The position numbers and the translations under genes are program-made. From assembly GCA_030452985.1 (NCBI GenBank), contig JAKDLG010000018.1, positions 1 to 52,150 on the forward strand: DNA of 52,150 nt, in the 5' to 3' direction. Within the stretch, counting starts at the first letter, position 1, and each line of letters opens with the position of its first letter. A model generated the notes under the pieces. The model was not told the DNA's origin and did not search any database. It was given only the letters and a program-made list of their open reading frames with translations. Source of the stretch: Humibacillus sp. GTDB lineage: Bacteria; Actinomycetota; Actinomycetes; Actinomycetales; Dermatophilaceae. Positions 8,469 through 16,130 of the stretch are shown here, piece after piece.

Positions 8469-9167
8469 TCAGCGGGCTGGGACCGCAACGGGAGCGCGCT
8501 GGTCCGGTGCACCGAGCCGATCGAGCGGCCAGTATCGCACCCAAACCTTGCCGATGACGTCGTCCCCCGGCAGCGTGCCGCCGCCCGGGTCGCCGAGATG
8601 TGACCGGGAGTCGGCCGAGTCGCCGCGGTTGTCGCCCATCACCCAGTACCGGTCGGGGGGCAGGGTGACGTCGAACGTCGTCAGGCTGGGCTGCTGGCCC
8701 GGCTTGAGGTAAGGCTCATCGACGGGGGTGCCGTTGACCTCGAGGCGTCCGTCAGCGGCGCAGCAGCGCACGCGGTCGCCAGGCAGGCCGATCAGGCGTT
8801 TCACGTAGTCCGTGTCTTGCCCCTGCCCGATGAGGCTCTCGATACCGCCCACCAGCGACCCGAGCACGCCTCGGTCGGCCGTCTTCAGGTGAAAGGCGCG
8901 GGTGGCGTCGAACACGACGATGTCGCCGCGCCGCAGGTCAGCAGGGTCGGTGGTGCGGGTGACGAGGATGCGGTCACCCACGAGCAGGGTGTTCTCCATC
9001 GACCCGCTGGGGATCGCGAAGGGCGTGAGCACGAAACTGCGGACGACGATGACGAGCAGCAGCAGCACCGCCGGGCCGACGAGCCACCGCAGTCGGTGGC
9101 CGCGGGCTTCATCCTGCCCCTCGAGCGGCGGCGGCGGGGCGGCCGGCCCGGCATCCGGTGCACTCAC
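8469..9167 (-). CDS. lepB: signal peptidase I, short form
   Basis: This 232-residue paralogue of the neighbouring signal peptidase has a proline-rich cytoplasmic N-terminus, one membrane helix (about 29-46) and the dyad S56 in AIPSGSMENTL and K123 in YVKRLIGLPGD. YWVMGDNRGDSADSR is intact, so it should be active. Unlike its neighbour it has a Cys-Cys pair after GDRVR and no long C-terminal tail. The two proteins differ clearly in the substrate-binding insert, which suggests divided substrate preferences rather than a recent duplication. It lies 68 bases after rplS on the same strand and may share its transcript. Confidence 0.95.
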   Translation of the reverse strand: MSAPDAGPAAPPPPLEGQDEARGHRLRWLVGPAVLLLLVIVVRSFVLTPFAIPSGSMENTLLVGDRILVTRTTDPADLRRGDIVVFDATRAFHLKTADRGVLGSLVGGIESLIGQGQDTDYVKRLIGLPGDRVRCCAADGRLEVNGTPVDEPYLKPGQQPSLTTFDVTLPPDRYWVMGDNRGDSADSRSHLGDPGGGTLPGDDVIGKVWVRYWPLDRLGAPDQRAPVAVPAR

Positions 9168-9235
9168 GGCATCGGGCCCACCCGACGGTAACCGACCGTC
9201 GGGCAGGCCCGGTGACGATGAAGACGACGAAGGCG

Positions 9236-9613
9236 TCAGCGCGACTTGCTCGCGGTCTTGACGGGAACGTTGTCGCGCTTCTCGCGGATCTTGGCCGCCT
9301 TGCCGCGCAGACCACGCAGGTAGTACAGCTTCGCACGGCGCACGTCGCCGCGAGACACCAGCTCGATGTGGTCGATGATCGGGGTGTGGAGCGGGAAGGT
9401 GCGCTCGACGCCGACCCCGAAGGAGATCTTGCGGACGGTGAAGGTCTCACCGACTCCGCCCCCGTGGCGACGGATGACGACGCCCTGGAAGACCTGGACG
9501 CGGGAGCGAGTGCCCTCCACGACCTTGACGTGCACCTTGACGGTGTCGCCGGCGCGGAAGTCGGGGATGTCGGAACGCAGCGACGCCGCGTCGAGCTCAT
9601 CGAAGGTGTGCAT
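9236..9613 (-). CDS. rplS: 50S ribosomal protein L19
   Basis: The 125-residue L19 sits at the 30S-50S interface. The sequence is canonical: [33 protein letters not shown], then [21 protein letters not shown] and the basic [16 protein letters not shown] tail. A clear Shine-Dalgarno sequence GAGGAAA (complement of 9624-9630) precedes the ATG at 9613. It is separated from trmD by fetB and a small gene, so unlike in E. coli it is not cotranscribed with rpsP-rimM-trmD here and must have its own promoter in the 9614-10031 interval. Confidence 0.97.
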   Translation of the reverse strand: MHTFDELDAASLRSDIPDFRAGDTVKVHVKVVEGTRSRVQVFQGVVIRRHGGGVGETFTVRKISFGVGVERTFPLHTPIIDHIELVSRGDVRRAKLYYLRGLRGKAAKIREKRDNVPVKTASKSR

Positions 9614-10031
9614 GGTGCTTCACTTTCCTCAGGCGCCACAGGTCACCCGTTTTTGGTCATGTCCGTATGGGACGCGTCCGCCCCGGCCGCGTGAGCCACC
9701 ATCGGGATGCCGTGAGAACGGCTTCCGCGCGGGGGCCCGACTCCCCCTGTGGCAGGGGCCGTCGATGACCGGACGCAAGGAGCAAGTCTGCCAGAGCGCC
9801 GGGCATACCTGAAATCCTGACCACGGCCATGCCCTACGGCGGCCCCACACTCCGGCACCGGCATCCCCGACCCACTACGGCCTTCGAACGCCCCGTGCAC
9901 GTCAGATCGCAGGTCAGGTCGCCGTGACTGCTGTCAGAGCGACACTCATGGCGACCTGACCCCCGACCTAAGCCAGCTCGCGTCGTCGGGATGGCGTCAC
10001 CGGTCAGTGAATGGCCCTAACGTGACCGCTC
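9614..10031. other. intergenic region between divergent rplS and fetB
   Basis: This 418-base stretch has no credible gene. It should hold the leftward rplS promoter and leader and the rightward fetB promoter. I see a small hairpin (9744-9758, arms CCCCTG/CAGGGG) inside the presumed rplS leader and a larger inverted repeat at 9912-9961, listed separately. I could not place convincing -35 and -10 boxes. L19 leader regulation is known in bacteria, but I cannot match this leader to a described class. Confidence 0.5.
9912..9961. repeat. 12-bp perfect inverted repeat with 26-base spacer
   Basis: The arm GGTCAGGTCGCC at 9912-9923 is matched exactly by its reverse complement at 9950-9961. The spacer contains a further short pair (TGAC, then GTCA) that could extend the fold. 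It lies 70 bases before fetB and about 300 bases before rplS. It could be a regulator-binding site, a terminator-like hairpin or one copy of a dispersed intergenic repeat. Confidence 0.6.
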
Positions 10032-10790
10032 GTGGACATCACCCCCGGCGTGCCTGTCGCCGTGTGCCTCGTCATCCTGCTGGCCGTGACCGTGACGACC
10101 AACCGGGTGGCTCGGATCGGGCTCGGTGGCGCCGCCGCCCTGGCGGGCCTGCGGTCCATCCTGCAGCTGGGTCTTGCCGGGCTCATCATCACGGCGGTGG
10201 TGCGTTCGATCTGGTGGTCGCTGCTCGCCGTCGTCGCCATGTTCTCGGTCGCGGTGTTCACGACGGCCCGGCGCGTCAAGGCGCCTCGCTCGTGGCCATG
10301 GGCGGCGTTGGCGATGGCGTGTGGGGTGGTGCCGGTCATGGCGATCGTGCTCGCGACACGCACCATCCCCTTCACCGGGATCGCCCTGATCCCGGTCGCC
10401 GGGATCGTGCTGGGCAACACCATGACCGCACACACGTTGGTAGGCCGGCGGGTCTTCGCGGCCCTGCGCGAGGAACGGGGGCAGTACGAAGCGGGCCTTT
10501 CGATCGGCCTGACCGCCGACCAGGCCATCGACGAGGTGATCGCCCGGCGCGTGCCCGAAGGACTCATCCCGAACATCGACCAGGTGCGCACGGCCGGGGT
10601 GGTCACCCTGCCCGGCGCCTTCATCGGCGTCATGCTCGGAGGCGGTACCGCCGTGCAGGCCGCGACCGCGCAGGTGCTGGTGCTCTTCGCGATCATGGCC
10701 ACCCAGTCGGTGACGGCCGGCGTGCAGGCCCGGCTGATCCGGGCTCGACGGCTGCTGCCCGACGACCTGAGGGTCACGCTCGTGTCGTGA
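10032..10790 (+). CDS. fetB: FetB/UPF0014 family ABC transporter permease
   Basis: This 252-residue polytopic membrane protein has about six to seven hydrophobic segments. It shows the UPF0014 signature: FTGIALIPVAGIVLGNTMTAHTLVGRR, then GLTADQAIDEVIARRVPEGLIPNIDQ, and VVTLPGAFIGVMLGGGTAVQAATAQ. In E. coli FetB pairs with the ATPase FetA and is linked to iron export. No fetA-like ATPase is adjacent or anywhere in the window, so it is an orphan permease or pairs with a distant subunit. GTG at 10032 is the start, since VDITPGVPVAVCL leads directly into the first helix. Metal specificity is not established by the sequence. Confidence 0.85.
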   Translation: MDITPGVPVAVCLVILLAVTVTTNRVARIGLGGAAALAGLRSILQLGLAGLIITAVVRSIWWSLLAVVAMFSVAVFTTARRVKAPRSWPWAALAMACGVVPVMAIVLATRTIPFTGIALIPVAGIVLGNTMTAHTLVGRRVFAALREERGQYEAGLSIGLTADQAIDEVIARRVPEGLIPNIDQVRTAGVVTLPGAFIGVMLGGGTAVQAATAQVLVLFAIMATQSVTAGVQARLIRARRLLPDDLRVTLVS

Positions 10791-10817
10791 TCAACCGCCG
10801 GGTGGTGCTCACGGCTG

Positions 10818-10994
10818 CTACATGTCGCCACCCATCCCGCCCCGACTGGTGGGACCGTAGCGGTTTCGCTCTCGCTGCTGCTCGACGGTGGTGACCAGGT
10901 CGCACCGTCGACAGACGATGACGTCACGGTGTTCGCGCCGCTCCTTGCGCCACCGGTGGCCGTTCAGCTCGCAGATCAGCCGCTTGAGGTTCAC
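10818..10994 (-). CDS. small CxxC zinc-ribbon-like protein
   Basis: This protein of about 58 residues starts at a GTG (10994) preceded by a strong GGAGG (complement of 11002-11006). The sequence VNLKRLICELNGHRW followed by VIVCRRCDLV gives C8, H12, C28 and C31, a plausible single zinc site of the C-x3-H/C-x2-C type. The C-terminus is Arg/Gly-rich. It resembles small prophage-type DUF1660 proteins in its C-x3-GH-W/CxxC pattern, but I cannot confirm this. It is convergent with fetB (27 bases apart) and upstream of the trmD terminator. Function unknown. Confidence 0.6.
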   Translation of the reverse strand: MNLKRLICELNGHRWRKERREHRDVIVCRRCDLVTTVEQQRERNRYGPTSRGGMGGDM

Positions 10995-11119
10995 GGTGCT
11001 GCCTCCGTCCGGGCGGGGTGCGGGCAAGTGACCGGCTCGTGCGCGGTCGATCATCCACCCCTGACGCCAGTGTCCTCCTGGCCCTCAGTGCGCACCAGAG
11101 GCCTTTCCACGCCCTGCCC

Positions 11120-11163
11120 CTGACGCCCCGAGGCGGGCGAGCGTGGTCGCCTCGGGGCGTCAG
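11120..11163 (-). terminator. terminator of the rpsP-khpA-rimM-trmD operon, overlapping the trmD stop
   Basis: A perfect 16-bp inverted repeat (arms 11120-11135 and 11148-11163) with a 12-base loop. It is read leftwards from trmD and has no T-run. The trmD stop codon (11160-11162) lies inside the right arm, so the terminating ribosome would cover half of the stem. Confidence 0.8.
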
Positions 11164-12341
11164 GTCTGGCGACGTTTGACGAGTTCGACGGTACCGGGGA
11201 TCTCGGGTTCGCCACGGCGAAGCCGGTAGCCGGCTCGCTTGTAGAGCCGGATGTTGTCGTGGCTCTGAGCGCCGGTGATGAGCGAGTAGCTGCGGATGCC
11301 GTCGGGCGCCGTGGACTCAGCGAGCTCGAGCAGGCTGCGACCGAGACCCCGACGCTGCTGGTCGGGCGCGACGCAGAGCCGACCGACGAACAAATCGTCA
11401 CCACTGTCGCCTCGCACGTGGGTACGCACCGAGCCCACCATCCGACCCGCCCGCCGCGCCACCCACGTCTGCGTCGAGTCGAGGCTGGCCCGCAGGGCCT
11501 CGATGGGTTCGACCAGCGCCGGCACGTCGAGGATGCCGTTGGCCTGAGCCTCCTGCACCCAGCAGGCTCGCACGAGGGTGAAGAGCTCGGGCACGTCTCC
11601 CGGGGTGGCGAGGCGAACGTCGACGTCGACGTCAGCGACGGTCGGGGGCAGCAGGTCGGGTCGGCGGAACGCGGTTCGGGCGAGCCGCTGTTCGTGGCGC
11701 CAGGTCGCGATGGCGGCGTGGTTGCCCGAGAGCAGCACCTCCGGCACCGCGCGGCCGTTCCAGGGGTCGGGCTTGGTGTAGAGGGGGTACTCGAGCAGGC
11801 CGTCCTCGTGCGACTCCTCGACGAGCGACGCTGCGTTGCCGATGACGCCGGGCACCAGGCGGGCGATGGCCTCGACCATCGCGAGCACCGCCACCTCTCC
11901 CCCGTTCAGCACGTAGTCGCCGAGGCTGATGACCGACACCTCCAGGCCGAGCTCGTCGCGGGCGTGCTCGTAGACCCGCTCGTCGATGCCCTCGTACCGT
12001 CCGCAGGCGAACGCCAGCCACGGTTCGTCGGACAGCCGGCGGGCCATGGCCTGGGTGAACGGCATCCCGCCCGGGCCCGGCACGACCAGGTGGGGCTTGC
12101 CCCCCGAGTCGCTCTGCGCCAGAACGGCATCCAACGCCTCGGCCCACGGCTGGGCCTTCATCACCATGCCGGCGCCACCACCGTAGGGGGTGTCGTCGAC
12201 CGTGCGGTGACGGTCGTGTGTGAAGTCGCGAAGGTCGTGAACGGCGAGGTCGAGCACGCCGTCAGCCCTGGCCTTGCCGATGAGCGAGAGGTCGAGGGGG
12301 GCCAGGTAGTCAGGAAAGATAGAGACGACATCGATCCTCAT
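11160..12341 (-). CDS. trmD: TrmD tRNA (guanine37-N1)-methyltransferase fused to a GNAT acetyltransferase domain
   Basis: Residues 1-235 are a complete TrmD, which methylates G37 of tRNAs to prevent frameshifting. [13 protein letters not shown] (53-65), [13 protein letters not shown] (114-126), the SAM-binding knot [15 protein letters not shown] (139-153) and the catalytic Asp region [16 protein letters not shown] (D180) are all visible. Residues 240-393 are a second domain with the GNAT acetyl-CoA loop [12 protein letters not shown] (324-335) and the closing [11 protein letters not shown] motif. No stop or start separates the two, and the reading frame is continuous. Ordinary TrmD is 230-250 residues, so this is a true fusion. 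The acetylation target is unknown. It overlaps rimM by ATGA. Confidence 0.95.
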   Translation of the reverse strand: MRIDVVSIFPDYLAPLDLSLIGKARADGVLDLAVHDLRDFTHDRHRTVDDTPYGGGAGMVMKAQPWAEALDAVLAQSDSGGKPHLVVPGPGGMPFTQAMARRLSDEPWLAFACGRYEGIDERVYEHARDELGLEVSVISLGDYVLNGGEVAVLAMVEAIARLVPGVIGNAASLVEESHEDGLLEYPLYTKPDPWNGRAVPEVLLSGNHAAIATWRHEQRLARTAFRRPDLLPPTVADVDVDVRLATPGDVPELFTLVRACWVQEAQANGILDVPALVEPIEALRASLDSTQTWVARRAGRMVGSVRTHVRGDSGDDLFVGRLCVAPDQQRRGLGRSLLELAESTAPDGIRSYSLITGAQSHDNIRLYKRAGYRLRRGEPEIPGTVELVKRRQT

Positions 12342-12889
12342 TCGAGGCCTTCGCGGTAGAGGTCGTAGAGGCCGGCCGGCGCATCGACGACGACGTGGTC
12401 GTCGGCCACGGTCGGCACGAAGTGGCGCATGAACGGCACATAGGCGGTGACCCCGTCGGTGAGGGTGAGCACCAGCCGGTCCTGGGCCGCGCCGATCTCG
12501 AGGCCGGAGATGGTGCCCACCACGACGCCGCCCGGATCGCGGGCCTCGAGGCCGACCAGGTCGTCCTCGTAGAAGGCGTCCTCATCGGAGTCCTCGTGCG
12601 CCGTCTCGGCCGACGGTGCCGCCGCGAGCAGTCGTGTGCCCCGCAGCCCCTCGGCGCCCGTGCGGTCGGGCACCTCCTCGAAGGCGAGCAGCCAGATGCC
12701 GTTGTGCACCCGGGTCGACCTGATCGTCAGCTGACGCGGCACGCCCGAGCCCGGGGCCGCCTCCGTCTCGATGACCTGCCCGTCACCGAAGCGTCGTTCG
12801 GGCTCGTCGGTGTGCAGCTGTACGGTCACCTCGCCGTACAGCCCATGCGGTTTGCCGATGCGTGCGACCATCAGCTTCTTCGCGCTCAT
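12338..12889 (-). CDS. rimM: ribosome maturation factor RimM
   Basis: The 183-residue RimM helps mature the 30S head domain by binding S19. [16 protein letters not shown] is the classic RimM N-terminus, followed by an OB-like barrel and the C-terminal PRC barrel: [28 protein letters not shown], then [21 protein letters not shown]. The ATG at 12889 is used; an internal ATG six codons later is possible. It overlaps trmD by ATGA and follows khpA after a 103-base gap that holds a stable hairpin. Confidence 0.95.
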   Translation of the reverse strand: MSAKKLMVARIGKPHGLYGEVTVQLHTDEPERRFGDGQVIETEAAPGSGVPRQLTIRSTRVHNGIWLLAFEEVPDRTGAEGLRGTRLLAAAPSAETAHEDSDEDAFYEDDLVGLEARDPGGVVVGTISGLEIGAAQDRLVLTLTDGVTAYVPFMRHFVPTVADDHVVVDAPAGLYDLYREGLE

Positions 12890-12922
12890 GAGCGCGATTC
12901 TTGCAGGCCCGGGGTACGACGA

Positions 12923-12961
12923 GAGGGTGGGCGCTCCGGAGTTCCGGTTTCGCCCACCCTC
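12923..12961 (-). terminator. hairpin between khpA and rimM, possible attenuator
   Basis: An 11-bp perfect inverted repeat (12923-12933 and 12951-12961) with a 17-base loop that itself contains a CCGG/CCGG pair. It lies in the only sizeable gap of the rpsP-khpA-rimM-trmD series. There is no T-run, so partial termination or transcript processing is likelier than full termination. Confidence 0.55.
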
Positions 12962-12992
12962 CCGTGGTTCGGTGCTGGGTTCGTGCTGCTGC

Positions 12993-13235
12993 TCAGCGCG
13001 AGCGGTCGGTGTCGACGATGTCGACCCTGACGTTGTTGTTGCCGGCGAGAGCGCCGACGACGGTGCGCAGGGCGCCCGCTGTGCGACCCGAACGGCCGAT
13101 GACCCGCCCGAGGTCGTCGGGGTGGACCCGAACCTCGAGCAGCTCGCCCCGGCGCAGCTCCTTGCGGCGCACGACGACATCCTCGTCGTGGTCGACGATG
13201 CCCTTGACGAGGTGCTCGAGAGCCTCCTCGAGCAT
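12993..13235 (-). CDS. khpA: KH-domain RNA-binding protein KhpA
   Basis: An 80-residue single-KH protein of the KhpA family, which binds RNA and works with KhpB/EloR in other bacteria. The KH signature is IGRSGRTAGALRTVV (GxxG within VIGRSGRT), with VRVHPDDLGRV before it and VRVDIVDTD after it. It sits two bases after the rpsP stop, the standard actinobacterial order. Length and motif are canonical. Confidence 0.93.
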   Translation of the reverse strand: MLEEALEHLVKGIVDHDEDVVVRRKELRRGELLEVRVHPDDLGRVIGRSGRTAGALRTVVGALAGNNNVRVDIVDTDRSR

Positions 13236-13237
13236 GA

Positions 13238-13684
13238 TCAGGCCTCGGTCTTCTCAGCGTCTGCGGCTGCCTCGGTCGGCGCGTCGGCCTTCTTCTCGGC
13301 CTTCTTACGCGGGGCACCGCTGCCGGCCTTGTCGTCGACCTTGCCGGCGGCGGCGAGGGCGGCCTCGTAGAGGTCCCTCTTGGGGGTCTTCTCGGCCTTG
13401 AACCGCAGCGTTCCCTCGGTGCCGTCGAGGCCCTTGGCCTTCTGCCAGTCCCCGGTCACCCGAAGCAGCGCCGCGACAGACTCGGTGGGCTGGGCGCCCA
13501 TGCTCAGCCAGTAGCGCGCGCGCTCGCCGTCGATCTCGATGAGCGAGGGCTCTTCGGTGGGGTGGTACTTGCCGATCTCCTCGATCGCCCGGCCGTCGCG
13601 CTTGGTGCGCGAGTCCATGACGACGACGCGGTAGTACGGCGCACGGATCTTGCCCATGCGCTTCAGGCGAATCTTGACACTCAC
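13238..13684 (-). CDS. rpsP: 30S ribosomal protein S16
   Basis: The 148-residue S16 begins [20 protein letters not shown] at a GTG (13684) preceded by an AAGAGGAA Shine-Dalgarno sequence (complement of 13694-13701). The first 80 residues are the conserved S16 fold ([33 protein letters not shown]). The rest is a Lys/Ala/Glu-rich extension, common in actinobacteria and absent from E. coli S16. It leads the rpsP-khpA-rimM-trmD operon. The 178-base gap upstream must hold the promoter, which I could not pinpoint. Confidence 0.96.
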   Translation of the reverse strand: MSVKIRLKRMGKIRAPYYRVVVMDSRTKRDGRAIEEIGKYHPTEEPSLIEIDGERARYWLSMGAQPTESVAALLRVTGDWQKAKGLDGTEGTLRFKAEKTPKRDLYEAALAAAGKVDDKAGSGAPRKKAEKKADAPTEAAADAEKTEA

Positions 13685-13862
13685 GTGTGGTGGTTCCTCT
13701 TCTGTGGTGGGCGCGGCGAGACCACGCAGGATCGCGGTGGGGGGCCGACAGCCCGGTGTAGGCGTCCGGGTCAGGCGCAAGCAGTCATGGCCCGACGGGT
13801 ACAGCCGCCCATTCTGCCAGACCGGATGACGTCCCCCGACCACCCCCTGAGGTCGGGCCGCT

Positions 13863-14765
13863 TCAGGTCGTGGCGGCGAAGGCGGCGATGGTCTCGAGTG
13901 CGGTGCGCGCCACCCGTGCACGGCTGACGCTCTCCACCTGGTCGAGCACCGGCACGACCGCCGGATCGAAGCGAGCCCGGGCCAGCCCCATCCGCAGCTC
14001 GGCATCGCTGGTTCGGCACTCCACCACGCCCCCGACGGGCGAGACGCGCAACAGCTCGAACAGCACCGGCAGGGCCAGCTCGGGACCGGCGGTGTAGAGC
14101 GGCACGGCAAGCTCGGCCGCGAGCAGCGGTGCCAGGCCGGCGGGGTCCCATACAGGTGAGGCGCGCACGACCGCGGCGACCCGCCGCCCGGCTTGGTGGC
14201 GGTAGGGCACTGCCGGCCAGTCGGTGGCGAGCACCGCGTAGCGGTCGTGGTCGCGCCAGTCGCGGCGCCCGTCGACCCCAGGCAGATGGAGAAACTCACG
14301 AGAGAAGCCCTCGTGCACGAATCCGAGCGACCGCACGAGACCGGCCGACCGGGTGTTCGTCGGCTGGATGTTGGCCTCGACCCGGTGCAGTCCCATGCCG
14401 CGCGGCGGGTCGTCGAAGGCGAGGTCGAGGGCGAGGCCGAGCCCCTCGGCGAAGAGTCCCTGACCGGCGTACGGGTCGTAGGCGTCGTAACCGATCGTGG
14501 CGCTGCGGAACGCCCCGAACACGACGTTGGAGACGTTGACCCGACCGACCAGGCCGTGGTCGCCCTCCGGGTCCCTCGCCCACATCATGAAGGTGCGGTA
14601 GGTCGGCGACTGGGCCGCGATGACCGCCGGGAGGTTCTCGGGATCGGGAACGGAGAACCTCGAGAGCCTCCTCGTCGATCGGGTCACAGCCTCGCGGTAG
14701 GCCGCCACGTCGGCCTCGGTGGGTGGGCGCACCTCGACGTCGCCACCGGTGGCGGTGAGCGGCAT
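13863..14765 (-). CDS. GNAT family acetyltransferase with a C-terminal extension
   Basis: Residues 1 to about 180 form a RimJ/RimL-type GNAT domain: [16 protein letters not shown] start, [18 protein letters not shown] acetyl-CoA loop, [23 protein letters not shown]. Such enzymes acetylate protein N-termini or small molecules. Residues about 185-300 have no family I recognise and look helical, Val/Ala/Arg-rich, without membrane character. The start is ATG at 14765, which clears the upstream amidohydrolase stop; an upstream in-frame start at 14807 would overlap it. It follows the amidohydrolase by 31 bases, so the two are probably cotranscribed. Confidence 0.8.
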   Translation of the reverse strand: MPLTATGGDVEVRPPTEADVAAYREAVTRSTRRLSRFSVPDPENLPAVIAAQSPTYRTFMMWARDPEGDHGLVGRVNVSNVVFGAFRSATIGYDAYDPYAGQGLFAEGLGLALDLAFDDPPRGMGLHRVEANIQPTNTRSAGLVRSLGFVHEGFSREFLHLPGVDGRRDWRDHDRYAVLATDWPAVPYRHQAGRRVAAVVRASPVWDPAGLAPLLAAELAVPLYTAGPELALPVLFELLRVSPVGGVVECRTSDAELRMGLARARFDPAVVPVLDQVESVSRARVARTALETIAAFAATT

Positions 14766-14796
14766 CCGCCCGGGTTCGCCTGTGCAGGTGGATGGT

Positions 14797-15888
14797 TCAG
14801 GCGACAACGCGGCCTCGCAGGATGACTCCGCTGGGGTCGGCGACCACGCCGATGTCGGCCCGGGGGTCGTGCCCGAACACGACGAGGTCGGCGTCGGCTC
14901 CCTCGACGATTCCGGGCCGGCCGAGCCACTCGCGCGCGCCCCAGGTGGCGGCCGACAGCACCTCGGCGCGACTCATCCCCGCCTTGACCAGCTCGGCCAT
15001 CTCCTGCGCGACGAGGCCGTGCGGCAGGCTGCCCCCGGCGTCGGTTCCGACGTAGATGGCGACGCCGGCCTCGTGCGCCGCTGCGACCGTGGCGAACCGG
15101 CGCTCGTGCAGGTCGAGCATGTGGCGGTGGTAGTCGGGAAACTTCGCCTTGGCCGGCTCGGCCAGAGCCGGAAAGGTCGCGATGTTGACCAGGGTCGGCA
15201 CGATCGCGATCCCCTGGGCTGCGAAGGTGTCGATGGAGTCCTCTTGCAAGCCGGTCGCGTGCTCGATGCAGTCGATGCCGGCGGCGGCCAGGTCACGCAG
15301 CGACTCCTCGCCGAAGCAGTGCGCCGTGACGCGGACCCCTTCCTCGTGGGCCGCGGCGATGGCGTCGGCGACCGCCTGCCGGCTCCAGCTGGGCGCCAGG
15401 TCGCCGACGTCGCGGTCGATCCAGTCGCCGACGAGCTTGACCCAGCCGTCGCCCACGTGGGCCTCGAGCCGCACGTGCTTGACAAGCTCGTCCTCCTCGA
15501 CCTCGTGGGCGTAGTTGCGGATGTAGCGGCGACTGCGCGCGATGTGCCGGCCGGCCCGGATGATCTTGGGCAGGTCTTCGCGGTCGTCGATCCAGCGGGT
15601 GTCACCGGGCTGGCCCGCGTCGCGCACGAGCAGGGTGCCGCGGTCGCGGTCGGCGAGGGCCTGCTGCTCGGTCTCGTCGCGGCTGACCTCGCCGAGGGGC
15701 CCGAGTCCGATGTGGCAGTGGGCGTCGACCAGGCCGGGCAGCGCGTAGCCCTCGATGGTCTGCACCTCGGTACCCGGCGTGGTGGGCCGGGTGAAGGTGA
15801 CCCGTCCCCCGACGACCCACAGCTCGTCGGCCACCTCGTCAGGCCCCACGAGCACCTGACCACGAACATGAAGCACCGGTGCACTCAT
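14797..15888 (-). CDS. metal-dependent amidohydrolase (imidazolonepropionase-like)
   Basis: A 363-residue TIM-barrel amidohydrolase with the full metal site: H57 and H59 in DAHCHIGLG, K151 in WVKLVGDW (the probable carbamylated lysine), H190 in TAHCFGEES, H210 in IEHATG and D283 in GTDAGG. The flanking beta-sandwich pieces ALPGLVDAH and GADADLVVFGHDP are present. Enzymes of this group hydrolyse cyclic amides, dipeptides or similar bonds; the substrate is not predictable here. The start is ATG at 15888. The gene sits where several actinobacteria have an amidohydrolase beside ffh, and the 1.3-kb repeat-bounded unit lies just upstream of it. Confidence 0.88.
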   Translation of the reverse strand: MSAPVLHVRGQVLVGPDEVADELWVVGGRVTFTRPTTPGTEVQTIEGYALPGLVDAHCHIGLGPLGEVSRDETEQQALADRDRGTLLVRDAGQPGDTRWIDDREDLPKIIRAGRHIARSRRYIRNYAHEVEEDELVKHVRLEAHVGDGWVKLVGDWIDRDVGDLAPSWSRQAVADAIAAAHEEGVRVTAHCFGEESLRDLAAAGIDCIEHATGLQEDSIDTFAAQGIAIVPTLVNIATFPALAEPAKAKFPDYHRHMLDLHERRFATVAAAHEAGVAIYVGTDAGGSLPHGLVAQEMAELVKAGMSRAEVLSAATWGAREWLGRPGIVEGADADLVVFGHDPRADIGVVADPSGVILRGRVVA

Positions 15889-16000
15889 AGCCAAGACCCT
15901 ACCCAGCAGCCGTGCTCGTGCGTTCGACACCGGGCGAGGTCGCCGTGTCGGCCCCTTGGCATCGGAGGGCCGATCAACCCGAGTTCGGTGCCGTCCTACC

Positions 16001-16129
16001 AACACCAATCGCCGACTGATTCGCAGCTTGATCGGCCGACCGACCTCCGTCAGATCAGTCGGCAGATCAATCTGCGGTTGATGCTGTGTGGACGACTGCA
16101 GGTGGCGACTGATCTGCCGATTGATCGAT
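16001..16129 (+). repeat. left 129-bp inverted flank
   Basis: The outer end begins AACACCAATCGCCGACTGAT. The core decamer ATCAGTCGGC occurs exactly at 16054-16063 and inverted at 16011-16020; near-copies are at 16104-16113 and 16116-16125. Segments 16053-16072 and 16107-16126 form a 20-bp stem with 18 matches and one GU-compatible pair around a 34-base loop. The first segment can alternatively pair with 16011-16020, so two exclusive hairpins are possible. Confidence 0.75.
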
Positions 16130-16130
16130 C

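Noticed and set aside
16001-16129. Repeated ATCAGTCGGC motifs read as a CRISPR array
   Set aside because: Units are short, inverted as well as direct, unevenly spaced, and without cas genes; they are parts of palindromes.
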